Assembly (NCBI GenBank): GCA_018398585.1
Contig: JAGTTD010000019.1
Coordinates: forward strand, 9,523,702-9,587,701
Direction: 5' to 3'
Length of the DNA: 64,000 bases
Source of the DNA: Simmondsia chinensis
Lineage: Eukaryota > Streptophyta > Magnoliopsida > Caryophyllales > Simmondsiaceae
Shown here in pieces: positions 31,455 to 43,733 of this stretch. Both the position numbers and the translations under genes were made by a program. Every line of letters starts with the position of its first letter. Positions within the stretch are counted from its first letter, which is position 1. The notes below the pieces were generated by a model, which was given only the letters and a program-made list of their open reading frames with translations, ran no database searches and was not told the DNA's origin.

Positions 31455-34400
31455 TCCCCCCCTCAACCAAAGTAGGAGAGAAACGAAGGCAAAGGTTGTG
31501 TCTAAATAGAAGAAAGAGTTGCCGCGGTAAATTCTTTGTAAAGATGTCAGCTAGTTGTTGCGACAAGGGAATGTGAAGAACCCGAACAGGACCCATTTGG
31601 ACGCGCTCTAGAACAAAGTGAATGTCGATCTCAATATGCTTGGTTCGAACATGCTGCACCAGATTAGTAGACAAGTACATAGCAGAAACATTGTCACAAT
31701 AAAGTAAGGTGGCATGGGGAAGAAGAAGACCAAGCTCACCAAGAAGAGAGCGAAGCCAACAACACTCAGAGACAGCATTAGCAACCGCCCTATACTCGGC
31801 CTCGGCGCTGGATCGAGAAACTGTAGGCTGGCGTTTGGAGGACCAAGAAATAAGGTTACCTCCTAGAAAGAGACATAAACCAGATGTCGACCAACGAGTA
31901 TCAGGATAGCCAGCCAGTCTGCATCAGAGTATGCGACAAGTTGATCCACACAAGAAGGAGAAATAGTCAATCCATAGGTAATAGTGCCTTTGATGTATCT
32001 GAGAATGCATTTATCGGTCATCCAATGAGGTAAACGCGGAGCATGCATAAATAAACATACTTGTTGCACAACATAAGAGATATCAGGGCGAGTGAAAGTA
32101 AGATACTGAAGAGCACCAACTGTAGATCGATATAAAGTAAGGTCAGGCATGAGACCTCCATCGTCTATGGAAAGTTTAGACTTGGAATCTGTAAGTGTAG
32201 CAACAGGCTTGCAGGAAAGCACATTGGTTTTATCAAGCAGATCATGAGCATACTTGGACTGAGACAAGAAAAGACCATCTGAAGAGTGCGAGACGGAGAT
32301 GCCAAGGAAATAATTAAGTCGCCCCAAATCAGTCATATCAAATTCAAAATGTAAAGAACGAAGTAGAGCTTGAAGAAACACAATAGAAGATGCATTAAGA
32401 ACGATATCATCAACATAAACCAATAGTATAGCCATGTCACCACCACGACGTAAAATAAATAGTGAAGAATTAGACTTACAACCCCTGAAACCGAGTGTGT
32501 GTAGAAAGGAGACAAAGCAATTATACCATGCCTAGGGCCCCTGTTTAAGACCATGAAGGGACTTATTTAACTTGCACACATGATCTAGAAATTGAGAGTT
32601 GAGGAAACCTGGAGGTTGCTTCATGTAAACCTCTTCGTTGAGATAACCATTCAAAAAAGCATTTTTAGCATCGAGTTGATAAATGGGCCACTGACGAGAA
32701 GTAGCGAGAGCAAGAACGGTGCGAACTGTAGCTGGCTTAACAATAGGACTGAAAGTTTCGCCATAATCAATGACGTACCTTTGTGTGAAACCTTGTGCAA
32801 CCAACCGAGCTTTATATTGTTTAACTTCACCTGTAGAAGTCTGCTTAATACGAAAAACCCATTTAGGACCAACAATATTGCCATGAGCAGGTGGAGGAAC
32901 AAGATTCCATGTGTGATTACGCATAAGGGCATTATATTCATCAAGCATAGCGGTCTTCCAATTGTGGTCTGTAAGGGCCTACATATACGAGAAAGGAACC
33001 TCGGGTAACGTATTATGAGCAAGCATAGAAGGTTTAAAAAGAGGTTTTATAATACCAGCCTTAGAACGTGTGACCATAGGGTGATGAGATCGAGAAACAT
33101 CCCGAGGTGGGCATGGTGCATTGGTCACGGCTGAAGCAGGGCCAGACATGGTCTCTGGCTCGGTGGGTGGCTGCGGTGAGGTGGGCACCAGTGCGGGAAC
33201 TGGAGAAGGAGAGCCCGATAGTGACGGTGGGTTGGGTGGCGAGACCGAGCTCGTGCCAGCAAAAGGAGAGACAGCGAGAGGTGAGGAGAAGACCTCATGG
33301 AGACGGGTCATCGTTTCTTCGAAAAAGGTACCCAACCGAGCGAAAGGAAAATATGTTTCATCCAAGACAACATGTCTTGAAATAATGACTTTGTTAGTAG
33401 AAACATCTAAGCATTTGTAGCCCTTATGATTCGATGGATAGCCTAGGAAAACACATAAAGTAGACCGGGGTGCAAGTTTATGTGGAGCAGTTGCAGTTAA
33501 ATTATGATAGCAAGCACTTCCAAACACACGAAGATGATCATAATCAACCTTTTGTTTATAGAGGCTTGATATGGGATCTTTTTCTTAATGGAAATAGAGG
33601 GTAACAAGTTGATAATATGAGTAGCAGCCAAAACAGCCTCAACCGAATATTCAAGAGGCATACAAGTTGAAAAAGGAGAGTTCACATCATATTACCAATA
33701 GTGCGGTGCATGCGTTCAGCTTTCCTATTTTGTTGGGATGTATGAGGGCATGAGACCCGACTAAGGATGCCTCGTTGTATAAAAAGTCCGTTAAAATCAC
33801 GATATATTCAGTCCCATTGTCACATTGGATTTTTTAATTTCCACACCAAATTGATTCAAGACAAGCGCACAAAATTGAAGAAATAAATCAAACGCGTCTG
33901 ATTTTGTACGCATCGGGTAAATCCACACAAAATGAGTATAATCATCCAAAAATACAATAACAACAACAACAAACCCAGTGCCTGAAGGGCTCCCGCTCGC
34001 GCAGGGTATAAGGAGTCATCCAAAAATAACAAATAATATTTATAGCCACTGAAACTAGAAACAGGTGATGTCCATACATCAGAATGAACAATGTCAAAAG
34101 GACGCGTAGTACTAGAAACAGACTTCTGAAAAGGTAAACGATTGTGCTTGCCTAGTTGGCAAGCATGACACAAACTAGACTCTGAAGGAGTGGAACAGGA
34201 AATAAATTTGTGCTTGACTACGGATGATAAAGCTGGCTCTCCTTGATGGCCTAGGCATCGGTGCCAAAGAAAAGAGGAGACTCGGGAAGCGACAAGCGAC
34301 GTAGTGATGGTAGGTGATCCTGGTATTGTAAAAAGAAGGCCCGGACTGACACGGCGGATAATAGTTGACTTCAGTGTAGGATCCTTGACAGAAAAACCAA

Positions 34401-35757
34401 AACTATCAAATTCAAGAAGGCAATTATTATCTGAACAAAATTGACGAACATAAAGTAAATTTTTGGACAGACTAGGAATAAATAGAAGTTTATTTAAAAC
34501 AAAGCGACCCGCAGGAGTAGATATGAAACAAGATCCAATACCAGCAATAGAGAGACAAGCACCATTACCAACTAAAATTTATCGGACCCACTATACGGAG
34601 ACAAGGACGTTAAGATACCTGGATTATTAGTCATGTGGGAGGAGGACCCGCTATCCATGACCCAAGATGGGTCAAAGGTAGGATGAAATTGTGGATTAGA
34701 AACATTACCACTCGAAGGTGCAGAACCAAATTGAGGAGGCCGGTATGGTGTGTTAAATTGCGGGACAAACGGGATATATGGCATTCCCCTAAAATTCGGT
34801 CCCCACAAATTCGGCATCCCTGGATTGCCATAACCACTACCATGTTTACCACGGCCTAGACCATTACCACAACCTCCACAACCTCGACCATTACCACGTC
34901 CATTACCATACTGATTTCCATAATCTGACTGTTGCTGTTGAGAGGGAAAAGCGGCTTGCGGATCAGTTACCGGTGGCTGTGGTGGTGACCAGTGTGGCCG
35001 TGACCGGTGCAGCGGTGGCGGGCGTGTCCGATGCACCTGTGGCTAGAAGTACGGATGAAGTACCTGCACTGGCATTCTTAAGGCGAGATTCCTCATTCAT
35101 CAACATAGAACGAGCCTCAATATAGGAGGGAAAGGGAACTCGTGACGTAATAGATGTACAAACAGCATTCAAATCCTTGTCATCAAAGAGACCATCCACA
35201 GCAGCGAGAACCATGTCAACATCAGTAATGGAGGCATTGACAGACTTAAGATTATCAGCCAAAGATTTGATTTTCATGAGATAAGCCAACATGGACAGAT
35301 TGCCTTTCTTAATATTGGTTCATTCATGTTTAAATTACAATTGGCGTGATTCCGCAAAATCAGTAAAAAAAGGCGGGTGATAGAATCCCAAAGTGATACA
35401 GCAGTTATATCATCATGATTACCACACACAGCACTAGCAAGGTCGGGAGAGATAGTACCAAATATCCAAGAAATAAGAAGATTATCAACTTGTCGCCAAT
35501 AATGATATTGAGGATCTGATGTAGGAGGTTGAGAAGAAGTGCCATCAAGATGATCATCCACAGCATAACCTCTACAAGCGGAGAGAAAAGAACAGCGCCA
35601 GACTAGATATGTGAAGGGATCGTTTAGATCTAGCGTGGAAGAAATCTTATGTCAAATGTTTGAAACGCTGAATGGTGTAGGAAGAGAAGGGCCATCGATG
35701 GGAAGAGGAGACTCAGCGTCCTGCGCAGTGGTGGTAGACGAAGTTGCGTCGGCCATT
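31455..35757 (-). pseudogene. Copia-4 gag-pol polyprotein, broken
   Basis: Reads from ATG at 35757 (MADATSSTT...) on the - strand. Gag spans about 35.76-34.96 kb, with an in-frame stop near 35.65 kb. A glycine/asparagine-rich linker and the protease motif WVMDSGSSSHMT lie in 35036-34572. The pre-integrase zinc region (CHACQLGKHNRLPF) is at 34173 and below. Integrase C-terminal motifs (FGSACYHNL, FLGYPSNHKGYKC) are in 33527-32979. RT is in 32948-32532 (QLDAKNAFLNGYL) and 32435-31863, with an intact LVYVDD. RNase H continues across a frame change near 31.92 kb ([15 protein letters not shown]) to [10 protein letters not shown] at about 31.5 kb. Integrase is disrupted by a 61-bp SINE fragment at 33955-34015. 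Confidence 0.85.
33955..34015 (-). mobile_element. 5'-truncated SINE fragment inside copia-4 integrase
   Basis: The 61-bp insert has an Au-type SINE 3' end in reverse ('aacaacaacaaacccagtg') and is flanked by the 13-bp duplication 'tcatccaaaaata' (33942-33954, 34016-34028). The duplicated target explains the repeated FLDD-like residues on both sides of the break. Confidence 0.8.
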
Positions 35758-35945
35758 GAGGTTAAACGTCTAGGGTTGCTTCGGGGAGGAAGAGGGCGGC
35801 GACGGCTAGGCTTGGTGGCGGCTAGGTTTTTTTTTTTTTTTTGAAAAGGAAAGGGAAAGTTGGCTAGGGTTTGCCTTGATTTACAAGAGAGCTAGGGTTA
35901 GCTCTGATACAATGAAAGAATATAATTGTGGGAATAATTGGTACC

Positions 35946-36675
35946 GAATCACTTTTAAATGTACCATATTTTCTTATGACTTCTATTTTTTATATGTTGT
36001 GCAAATAAAATATTTATTGTAATTAATGATGAGCATAGGTTAGACATACTCATATTAAAATGATAGGTACTTGGGTAATAAATGCTTAAATTTTAGGGTA
36101 CTTAAGAGATAATTTTTCTATTTTATAACTTTGATAGTTAATTTTATTTTTCTATTACCTTTCATATATATTATATTGCTATTTATATTATCCTATAATA
36201 AGATATAAAATAATTTTTAAAGAAAGTTTCTTTTAAACCATATAAGAAAACAATAATGCGAGAGCAAGTTTTCATTTGAAACAAATGAGGGAAAGCCTCA
36301 ATTGGATTTCAATTTTCCTTGAAAAATATTTACCGAAGGAAAACCAATTACTAGAATATGCTTTTCCCGCAAAACAAATAGAGCCTAAGTGATTAATGTC
36401 CTCGACATTCGATCTACACAAGCTAGATTTGGAAGCCAACGCCATGTCCGTTCTTAGTATATGAACCTTAGTATTCAGACACCCTAAGTTTGCAAACTAC
36501 AAAATAAAATTTAGTATTAGGATATTAAAGGCACCCCAAGTTGTCCTCTTCCAATTGCAAGACGCTCTTTTCTCCTTCATCCTTTCCTACGCCTTCCTAA
36601 CACTGAAAATGCCCTCTTTGAGGCATCCTTTCAAATTCTCTCTAGTTTCATCAACTACCCGGTTATTGAATAAAT
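35946..36675. other. Unassigned AT-rich spacer
   Basis: No gene is seen. A 'aggtacttgggtaataaa' and 'agggtacttaagagataa' pair at 36.06-36.11 kb echoes the phrases at 7.2-7.8 and 8.73-8.84 kb. 36.29-36.39 kb looks like part of a Tourist-like interior. Confidence 0.35.
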
Positions 36676-37823
36676 AATAATTAATCTAAAAATAACCTAA
36701 CTATATGCCAATTTTTCAAAAAATGACCCAACTCTAATTTTTCTACCAAAAAATAATCCAACTCTAATTTTTCTATGAAAAAATAATCAAACTCTAAAAT
36801 TAATCTAAAAATAACCCAACTCTAAAAATTTGATTTAAAACATATTAAATTGTGGTGCGTGATATGATGCTGTGACAATATATTTTTCTTCTATGTATTT
36901 TTGGTTAGGCTTGTTCTCTGTAGGGCTGCAAATGAGCAAAGCCGGCTCATAAGGCTCACGGGCTGACTCATTTATGGGCTCATGAGCCGGCTCAGTTATT
37001 GGCTTGCATGTCTATATTGCAGAATTGAATTACATGTATGTATTTTTTATTTTCAGTTTCTATACTTTTTTTTTTTTTTGGTAAGTTTTCAGTTTCTATA
37101 CATGATTTATTTTATCACATTTTTCTGAAAATTCAAGTAACAATAATTATAAATGAATATAACAAGTCTAATAAATGAGCTTGATAAATGAGCGCAATGA
37201 GTCTGTGAAACTAAACGAGCCAGTTCGCGGAATAAACATGCCTAAATGATACCTATACCGTGCAAATCTCATTTAGTAAACGAGCTGAGCTGACCATAGA
37301 TATGCGGCTCAGTTAGATAAATGATACCGATACTGAGTTGGTCTCATTTAGTTAACGAGCCGAGCCAAGCATGCTATGGCTCAGCTCAGCTTGGCTCAGT
37401 TCATCTGCAGCCCTTGTTATCTGGTTATATTCCTCTATTGCTTTGCTTGTTCTGTGTCCCGAGATATTGCTTTTCAGTGGAATTGTACGCAATTATTGAA
37501 AAAACGTATTTTTATTTTGGTTAGGTGGGAAAATAAATTAGGCCAAACCAAAAATACATAAAAGAAAAATATATTGTTGAAGAGTCATACCACACACCAT
37601 GCCTAGCCACCAATTCAGTATTTTTTTAAATTAATTTTGATTTTGATTATTTTTTTGGTAGAAAAGTTAGAGTTGAGGTTTTTTTTTTTTTTTTTTTTTT
37701 TGGTTAGAAAATAGAGTTGAGTTACGTTTTGATAGAAAAGTTAGAGTTAGGTTATTTTTTGGTATATTGACATATAGTTAGGTTAATTGACATATAGTTA
37801 GGTTATTTTTAGATTAATTGTTG
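36676..37823. mobile_element. Long-TIR (Mutator-like) element with nested hAT element
   Basis: The left 235 bases and the right 290 bases are inverted copies of each other (AATTAATCTAAAAATAACC...), each made of short repeated phrases ('aataacccaactctaa', 'ttttctaccaaaaaataa'). Flanking 10-mers 'ttgaataaat' (36666-36675) and 'ttgaattaat' (37824-37833) agree at 9 of 10 positions, fitting a Mutator-type duplication. There is no transposase. The interior carries the hAT element at 36921-37415. Confidence 0.65.
36921..37415. mobile_element. hAT-like MITE rich in GAGC/GCTC
   Basis: Ends TAGGGCTGCAAATGA and (reverse complement) AAGGGCTGCAGATGA, with 8-bp flanks 'gttctctg' and 'gttatctg' (7 of 8 match). 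The interior abounds in 'gagccggctca', 'ggctcagc' and similar self-complementary words. This is a common type of plant hAT non-autonomous element. Confidence 0.75.
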
Positions 37824-37833
37824 TTGAATTAAT

Positions 37834-38564
37834 TTATCTCGAACCCCTATGATAGATTCCATATTGGTGAGTCATCTACCTTCACATTCATGTCCCACAA
37901 GTCTTCTTTTTCCATATAGTACCAAGATCCCATATCACGCATAACATCCTCTTCTGCACGTACATTTCAGAGTAAGTTTAGGAAAAACATCTAATTCTAA
38001 ACTTCAGTTAAAGAAAAACATATAATTCCAAACTTCTAACTACTTGATCTCTAAGCCTCCTTTCTCTTTAGGGAAGAAAATTTTATTCCAAGCTCATAGA
38101 ATAAAGTTCTTCCCCGATCCACATGGCCACTCCATAAGAACCTCCTTAGCATTTGTTGAATAGTCTTAATCAATATCTTCGAAAATTTAAAAATATTGCA
38201 TCAATAGGAGTAAATATTAATCAGTATTGACTTTCGAAGCTCCACTCTTCCTACATACGACAGTCTTTTATTATGCCATGCTAAAACTTTCATTCTAATT
38301 TTACTCACAATTGATCAGTTTGAAGATGAGCACCTGCAATTGGGACACCCAAATACTTAAACAACAACCTTTCCTCTTGAAACCCCAAGCCCTCCATAAT
38401 GTTCTGTAACACAACATCACTTACTCTAGTAAACCAAATGGAGGACTTTGAGCAATTTGCAACCGAACCAGAGCATCTCTTTTTAGTAAACACTTTATTT
38501 GTTTTCTACTAGTAGAATAGAATCTAAAAAATTAGATGACAAAATCTAGGAGGCATGAGAAGGC
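37834..38564 (-). mobile_element. LINE with 5' inversion, copy 2, inverted RT part
   Basis: On the - strand, 38493-38305 reads ANCSKSSIWF and FQEERLLFKYLGVPI, a typical segment of plant L1-type RT. Weaker continuation to about 37.87 kb (GVAMWIGEELYS-like) fits the end of RT. The part from 38436 onward is shared with 10.234-10.357 kb. The joint to the + strand RNase H part lies at about 38.55 kb, and copia-2 inserted a few bases beyond it. Confidence 0.65.
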
Positions 38565-39608
38565 TGTTGAAAATATAGACATGCACAACGCCAATACTGT
38601 ATATACCAACGTGTGAAATACTATTATTAATTACCGAAAAAATAACTGAGAATTACAGTATAAATATCAGAAAAATACTGCTGAAAGAAGCAGTAAAATA
38701 GCCGAATAAGTGTAGTAAAATGACCGAAAAAATACTTGTAAACTAAACAGTGAAATTATACGAAAATTAGTGTTAAAACTTGATACAACGCAGTAAAAAA
38801 TTCTAGTAAACTTGTATCTAAGAAACCGCAGCGGAACGATATTAAGTAATACCTGAAAGAGGGAGAGTAGATTAGAAAATACCGAAGATACCGTGCCGTG
38901 GGAAATACCACTGTCCTAAAAGACGATTTTGCCTCTGTTCCGGTGCAAACAGATATGCGGCGGCCGTCCTCCAGGATTAACACGGTCCGACCCTTAACAT
39001 ACACTCGTTAATTGCAGGTTAGGAGTGTCTCGAACTTTGCCCAAATCGAGAAGAAAATAACAACGAACGATGAGAGAGATTTAGGAGGAAGAGATTTTGG
39101 TTCAGATTATAGCACCTAAGGTGGGATACCCTATTTATACTAATAAAAAATACAATCGGTATAAATGCAGCCAATAAATTGATAGTCCAACAGCTAGAAA
39201 TGCTCACTGTAGCAATGAATAGCAAGCCGAAAACGCTCACTACAGCAATGAATAGCAGGCCCAACGTTTAAGAACATTGATGTTAAGCCCAAACGGCTAT
39301 ATGGGCATTTAAGACGAAGCCCAACAGCTATTTATCGTAAAATAAATATACCTGGTGTAAAAAAACTCACCCTCACCCATGCCCGAGCACCACTGGAGGG
39401 CGGCGCGCGCGTGCGTGTGGTTTCCACCATTCCTTTACCGAAGGCTTAATTCAAGTGGACTAAAAACACTCACCCTTATAAACTCAACTACCCCCTTCTA
39501 AATTATCAATGTGGGATTGGAAACTTTGTTTTGTATTCACAATGGGGTTTTTACCAAATGGGATACAACTTTTCTACTAATTTGGATTTAGCTTGTATTT
39601 TTCTAACA
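38565..39608 (-). repeat. 3' LTR of copia-2
   Basis: Begins TGTTGAAAATATAG and ends TTTTTCTAACA; the ends are inverted (TGTT/AACA). It is closely similar to 43734-44778, with scattered substitutions, so the insertion is older than gypsy-1. Confidence 0.85.
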
Positions 39609-40205
39609 ATCCCCAACAAAGGATACAAGCAAAGGAGAAAGAAAGGAATAGACTAGGCAAAGGGAGTTCGGTTTTTCAGTGCCGATGTCTTGCGACTTGA
39701 ATCGTCACCTAGTGTAACCCAAGTTTAGGACCAACATCTTGCAATGTGACTTTCGTCTTGAACCTCACAAGGGGTTGTATAGTCTTCCACTTGGACACGT
39801 GCCGAACTCCAGATCTCGGCAAATCCTGCGGTTTGGCGCGTTTAATCGGCCATGCACTCGTCCTAGATGTTCATAGGCGCTCTAGAAGGCAAGTCTTAAT
39901 CCTTCATAGGGAGCGGCCAGACTCCCACACCTATATAGTTGGATCCCATCAAGTGTGTGTTACCGCACACCACCAAACATATGGATATGGGTCCATTAAA
40001 AGCTAAAGCTCAACCTTACCCTTGGTAACATACAGACAGTGTCCGTCATGTGCAAGTCGTGCTTACACCGCCAACATACGGCATTGGACCCATCTCCGCA
40101 CTGTCACACCATAGGGAGGGACAACATAAAACACAGTGCGTATCTTGAATGAAACTATGACTTTTTACATTGAACCTGATAAGCCCAAGTTGGATACATC
40201 ATAGT

Positions 40206-40480
40206 TTATTCGTGTACAGACTTCAGTCCCATCCCCCTCGATGTTTCTACAATCATTTTACGACAAAGGCATTTTGTCAACGGATCCGCAAGATTCTTTT
40301 TAGACTTGACATAGTCTAGTGATATCACTCCACTTTCTATTAGATCTCTCACGATCTTATAATTGAGACGAATGTGTCTCCTCTTGCCATTACGAACCTT
40401 GTTCTCTGCCACAACAGTTGCAGCTTGACTGTCACAGTGAAGTGACACTAATGGAGCTGGAAGCCCCCACAACGGTACTT
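40206..40480 (-). pseudogene. RNase H tail of copia-2
   Basis: One open - frame reads [19 protein letters not shown] and DYVKSKKNLADPLTK, closely matching the copia-1 tail at 1.65-1.92 kb. The match stops abruptly at about 40480, where a 'cggtacttca' word occurs twice (40474 and 40502). Confidence 0.8.
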
Positions 40481-43400
40481 CAACAATGCATTACAACAGA
40501 GCGGTACTTCAGAGTTGACTACTGCCAACATCAATCACTAGTTGCTCTTACCCCCACATTGAGGTACCTGCAATGAGCTGTTAAACAACTAGCTCCATCG
40601 CCTGCCAACTTTAATAAGAGTCAGTATAGCACATTAGTGGAGCACAAATTATATTAGTAAAATTATATCTCCACCCCAAGTACTCACATAGTACGTATAT
40701 CATATATACAGTTGGTACGAAAACCACATACCCCAAATTGTCATTTTCATATCTCATCACAATTGTGAAGCATTATCTCTAGTTTAGTTCACAAAGGACC
40801 ATATACTCATTTTCAAGGTACTTAGAGTACATGCGATATTACTATTAAGGGTAGTTCATGTGTTACCAATGTTGTGCCAAATTTTTGGTGATATCAAGAG
40901 AAAGAGATTCATAATACCATAATTCACAAGATTCCTTTTACAACTCAACTTAAGGCAACCTAAGCCTCTGCAAGGCTCTCAAGCCCAAGTGCTTAGCATC
41001 ATTAAGCTATTTACATCGGCTTTGGACAATCGACAAACAATATTTCCACTATAACGAATTTCCATGAGCTAGCTATAACTAGCAAGCAGCGGTAGAAACA
41101 CAATAGTCAGAAAAGATTATCACCTGACAACATACCTTATAGGCTCTCGGGTGCTTTTACAGCCCCTTACAATGGAATGTATCACACTGCATTCTTAGGC
41201 CGTTAGATTTTTCTACCTGCCAACTCAGTGTTAAGAGGATAACTAAAACATGTAGGTTTCAGCGGGGTATCAGAAACATATTGTAATTAGTAGAATATCT
41301 CTCAACAAGATCAAACACCCAACACAACACGGAGTCTACTACAACATAAATCCCATTCATAGTACTTCACTAGTGCTTCAACAATTTAATTAGAGCACTT
41401 TAATATTTATTATTTGGATCAATATTTGTAGACAAGGTCCACCACTAACATATGATATAAAGGGACGAGTGTTGTATTATTCACCAAAAACATAGTACTA
41501 TCAATTACCTTAGTATATTTGGCTTATGATGTGATGCCACATTTTTATTCTCATGAAATGAACACAAGGGTCATATAGTATGTCATTCAAATGGCCAACG
41601 TGAGCACACAACATATGACAATAACCAAATAAGGCATCTAGGCACAAGCTAAATACCAAGCCTATGACCAATCAAGGTTATCATGTGGCCTGCACCTTAC
41701 TCCTTTTCCAAAAACTAGAAAGGAATACATGAAACAATGATCCTAAGGGCATAATAAGTCTCTGAAGACAACATACAGTCCTCATATACTCAAACATATC
41801 ATGTTTTTACCATAAGTTGGAATTCAAGAGAACAACTTAAAATGACGGTATATTGCCCAAAAGACAGCAACTGCAATATCAAGAATAAATTCAGTAGTTA
41901 ACAGTCATAATCTGTAGTATGTACATAACATACCGTGCTTGCACAACTAAAACATGTGTCCATAATAGCATGCACATCAACATCTTACAGCCCAGAACAA
42001 TATGCAGCAGTGCATTCGGCAACATACAACATGCTTTTCATCATTTCAAGTAGCATGTGGCAACATATTCACAATACTTCAAACATAGCCATGGAAAATA
42101 CATGAGACACATCATCATGGAGACTAACACACCAAATCACTCATGAAATTTTACAAATTATCACAAGTCCTATTATCCCTTTATAATGGTCAAGGTCTCT
42201 AAGAATTTTATCCACATAATCAAGAGTTAAATCCTTTTTTTTTATTCATTTTCACATCGGTGTCGCATCTGCCTCATATAAGTTTCTTATATTAACTCGA
42301 GAAAAGTTTTATGGTATTTATAGCATTCATACTCTTCCAAAGAGGGGCATCTCATCAACTTGACTTTTCATACACACAAACCGCCACCACAAACAAGCTT
42401 ATGTGTGACCAGGAACAATCAATTATGATGCTACTATCTAAGGATTTGATACATATCACATGAGGAGTTTTAAACACATAAACTTTATTTTATTTAGAAA
42501 TCCCAAAACCCCTCTAATTTTCCCATAAAAATTTCTCTCTTAATATCATAATTCAAGATTTTTGGCTATCAACAAACCTTCCTCAATCGCAAATGCACTA
42601 GCTACACGATTGTCAAAATTAATGCATTTGAACTAGAAGGGCAATAATATATTTAAGAGGACCTACATACGCTAGATGCCCCCACAATTCAAGGTAGTGA
42701 AGATCAGAATCATAATATTTTATAGTATTTTATCTAACCATTAAATAAGGAGCCCTTTAAAGTCAACAGGTACATCCTCTAGGATAACCTAGAGCTTTAA
42801 TACTTCAACATAAACCACTAATCTCAAACATAAAAACCTCTTTCCACAAAAAGGAAATCAAAGGTTGTGTTAAAAAATAGTGAGAAATGCATGCTACTTA
42901 GTGGTAAAAATAGTTCTTATGTAACACAAGAATTATGCGTCATACAATAGCACTGCCCTCACATTTCACTAGCTTATATTAGGGTTTATGTGGATCTAAC
43001 TTCCGTTGATAAAATGTAAGTAATACATGCATGCAAACAATATGTTGCTTCCATCTAACCTTTTTCATATCAACCTTGAAAATTAGGTCCTTTGAATTAC
43101 AACATAAATAGTAGAAAAAGTGTATGGAATCCAAATCATCAAACATACACATACTTAAACTTCATGTATAATTTTTGGTTTATTATTAAATATATCTCAT
43201 TTTCATTTTTTTCCTTTTCCTCTACACTTAAAAGCCCAATTGTTGGCCCAATCATACTTAAACCCTTAGATCCATATGGGCTTTCATTTTCTTTTTCTCG
43301 TAAAGCCTAATGACCTTATTCCTCATAATCGTTTCGTCGAACATCTTTGCTGCGCCCCATTTGACTATCACTTTTTATCTCAGGAACTGAGATATCCAAA

Positions 43401-43733
43401 AAACTCAAAAATAACCACTTTTCCCGGCCCATATCCTTTTTGGTATGTCACATCTATTTTTTTTTTTAATGAAAATTTAATCTAATTTCTGGTATACCGC
43501 AATAAACTTTCCAACTTTGGGTAAAATATGAAATTCCCAGAACACCAGAACTTTTGAGTCAAAGACTGCCTATGATTTTTATTCTCCTTTAGCTGGTTAC
43601 AATTGGTACATATAGAGATTCACCTGTGACATATATATTTTTCAGTTTTACTAGCAGACTATATATGCACTGCACAACACATATTCTTTTTCAGATCTAG
43701 CTATTAGTCATTCCAAAAACTCATCTTTTAGAT
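40481..43733 (-). pseudogene. Decayed interior of copia-2
   Basis: 3.25 kb without a usable frame. On the - strand a weak stretch at about 42.79-42.65 kb resembles the copia integrase end (YLELWGHLAYV), and 42.23-42.19 kb reads DKILRDLDHY, similar to an RT-region motif. No primer site was seen beside the right LTR. Other content is unknown. Confidence 0.4.

Larger units (their letters stand above)
31298..35945 (-). mobile_element. Copia-4, Ale/Retrofit-like Ty1/copia element, 5' LTR truncated
   Basis: The 3' LTR is short (31298-31454, 157 bp) and is preceded, in element direction, by a G-rich polypurine tract ('gaggggggga'). The primer site beside the right end is the complement of 'gctctgataca' (35901-35911). 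The 5' LTR starts at 35913 with the same 33 bases as the other LTR ('tgaaagaatataattg...') and is then cut at about 35945. The interior holds a full-order copia polyprotein with a few breaks. Short LTRs and motif style fit the Ale/Retrofit lineage (inference). No target duplication can be read because one end is missing. Confidence 0.85.

Noticed and set aside
33107..33420. Plus-strand frames of about 90-100 residues
   Set aside because: They are antisense shadows of the copia-4 integrase-RT linker, which is open on the - strand with recognisable motifs.
38756..39004. A small conserved protein frame repeated at 43796-44173
   Set aside because: Both lie inside the paired LTRs of copia-2 and are similar only because the LTRs are. 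The corresponding part of the copia-1 LTR does not keep the frame.
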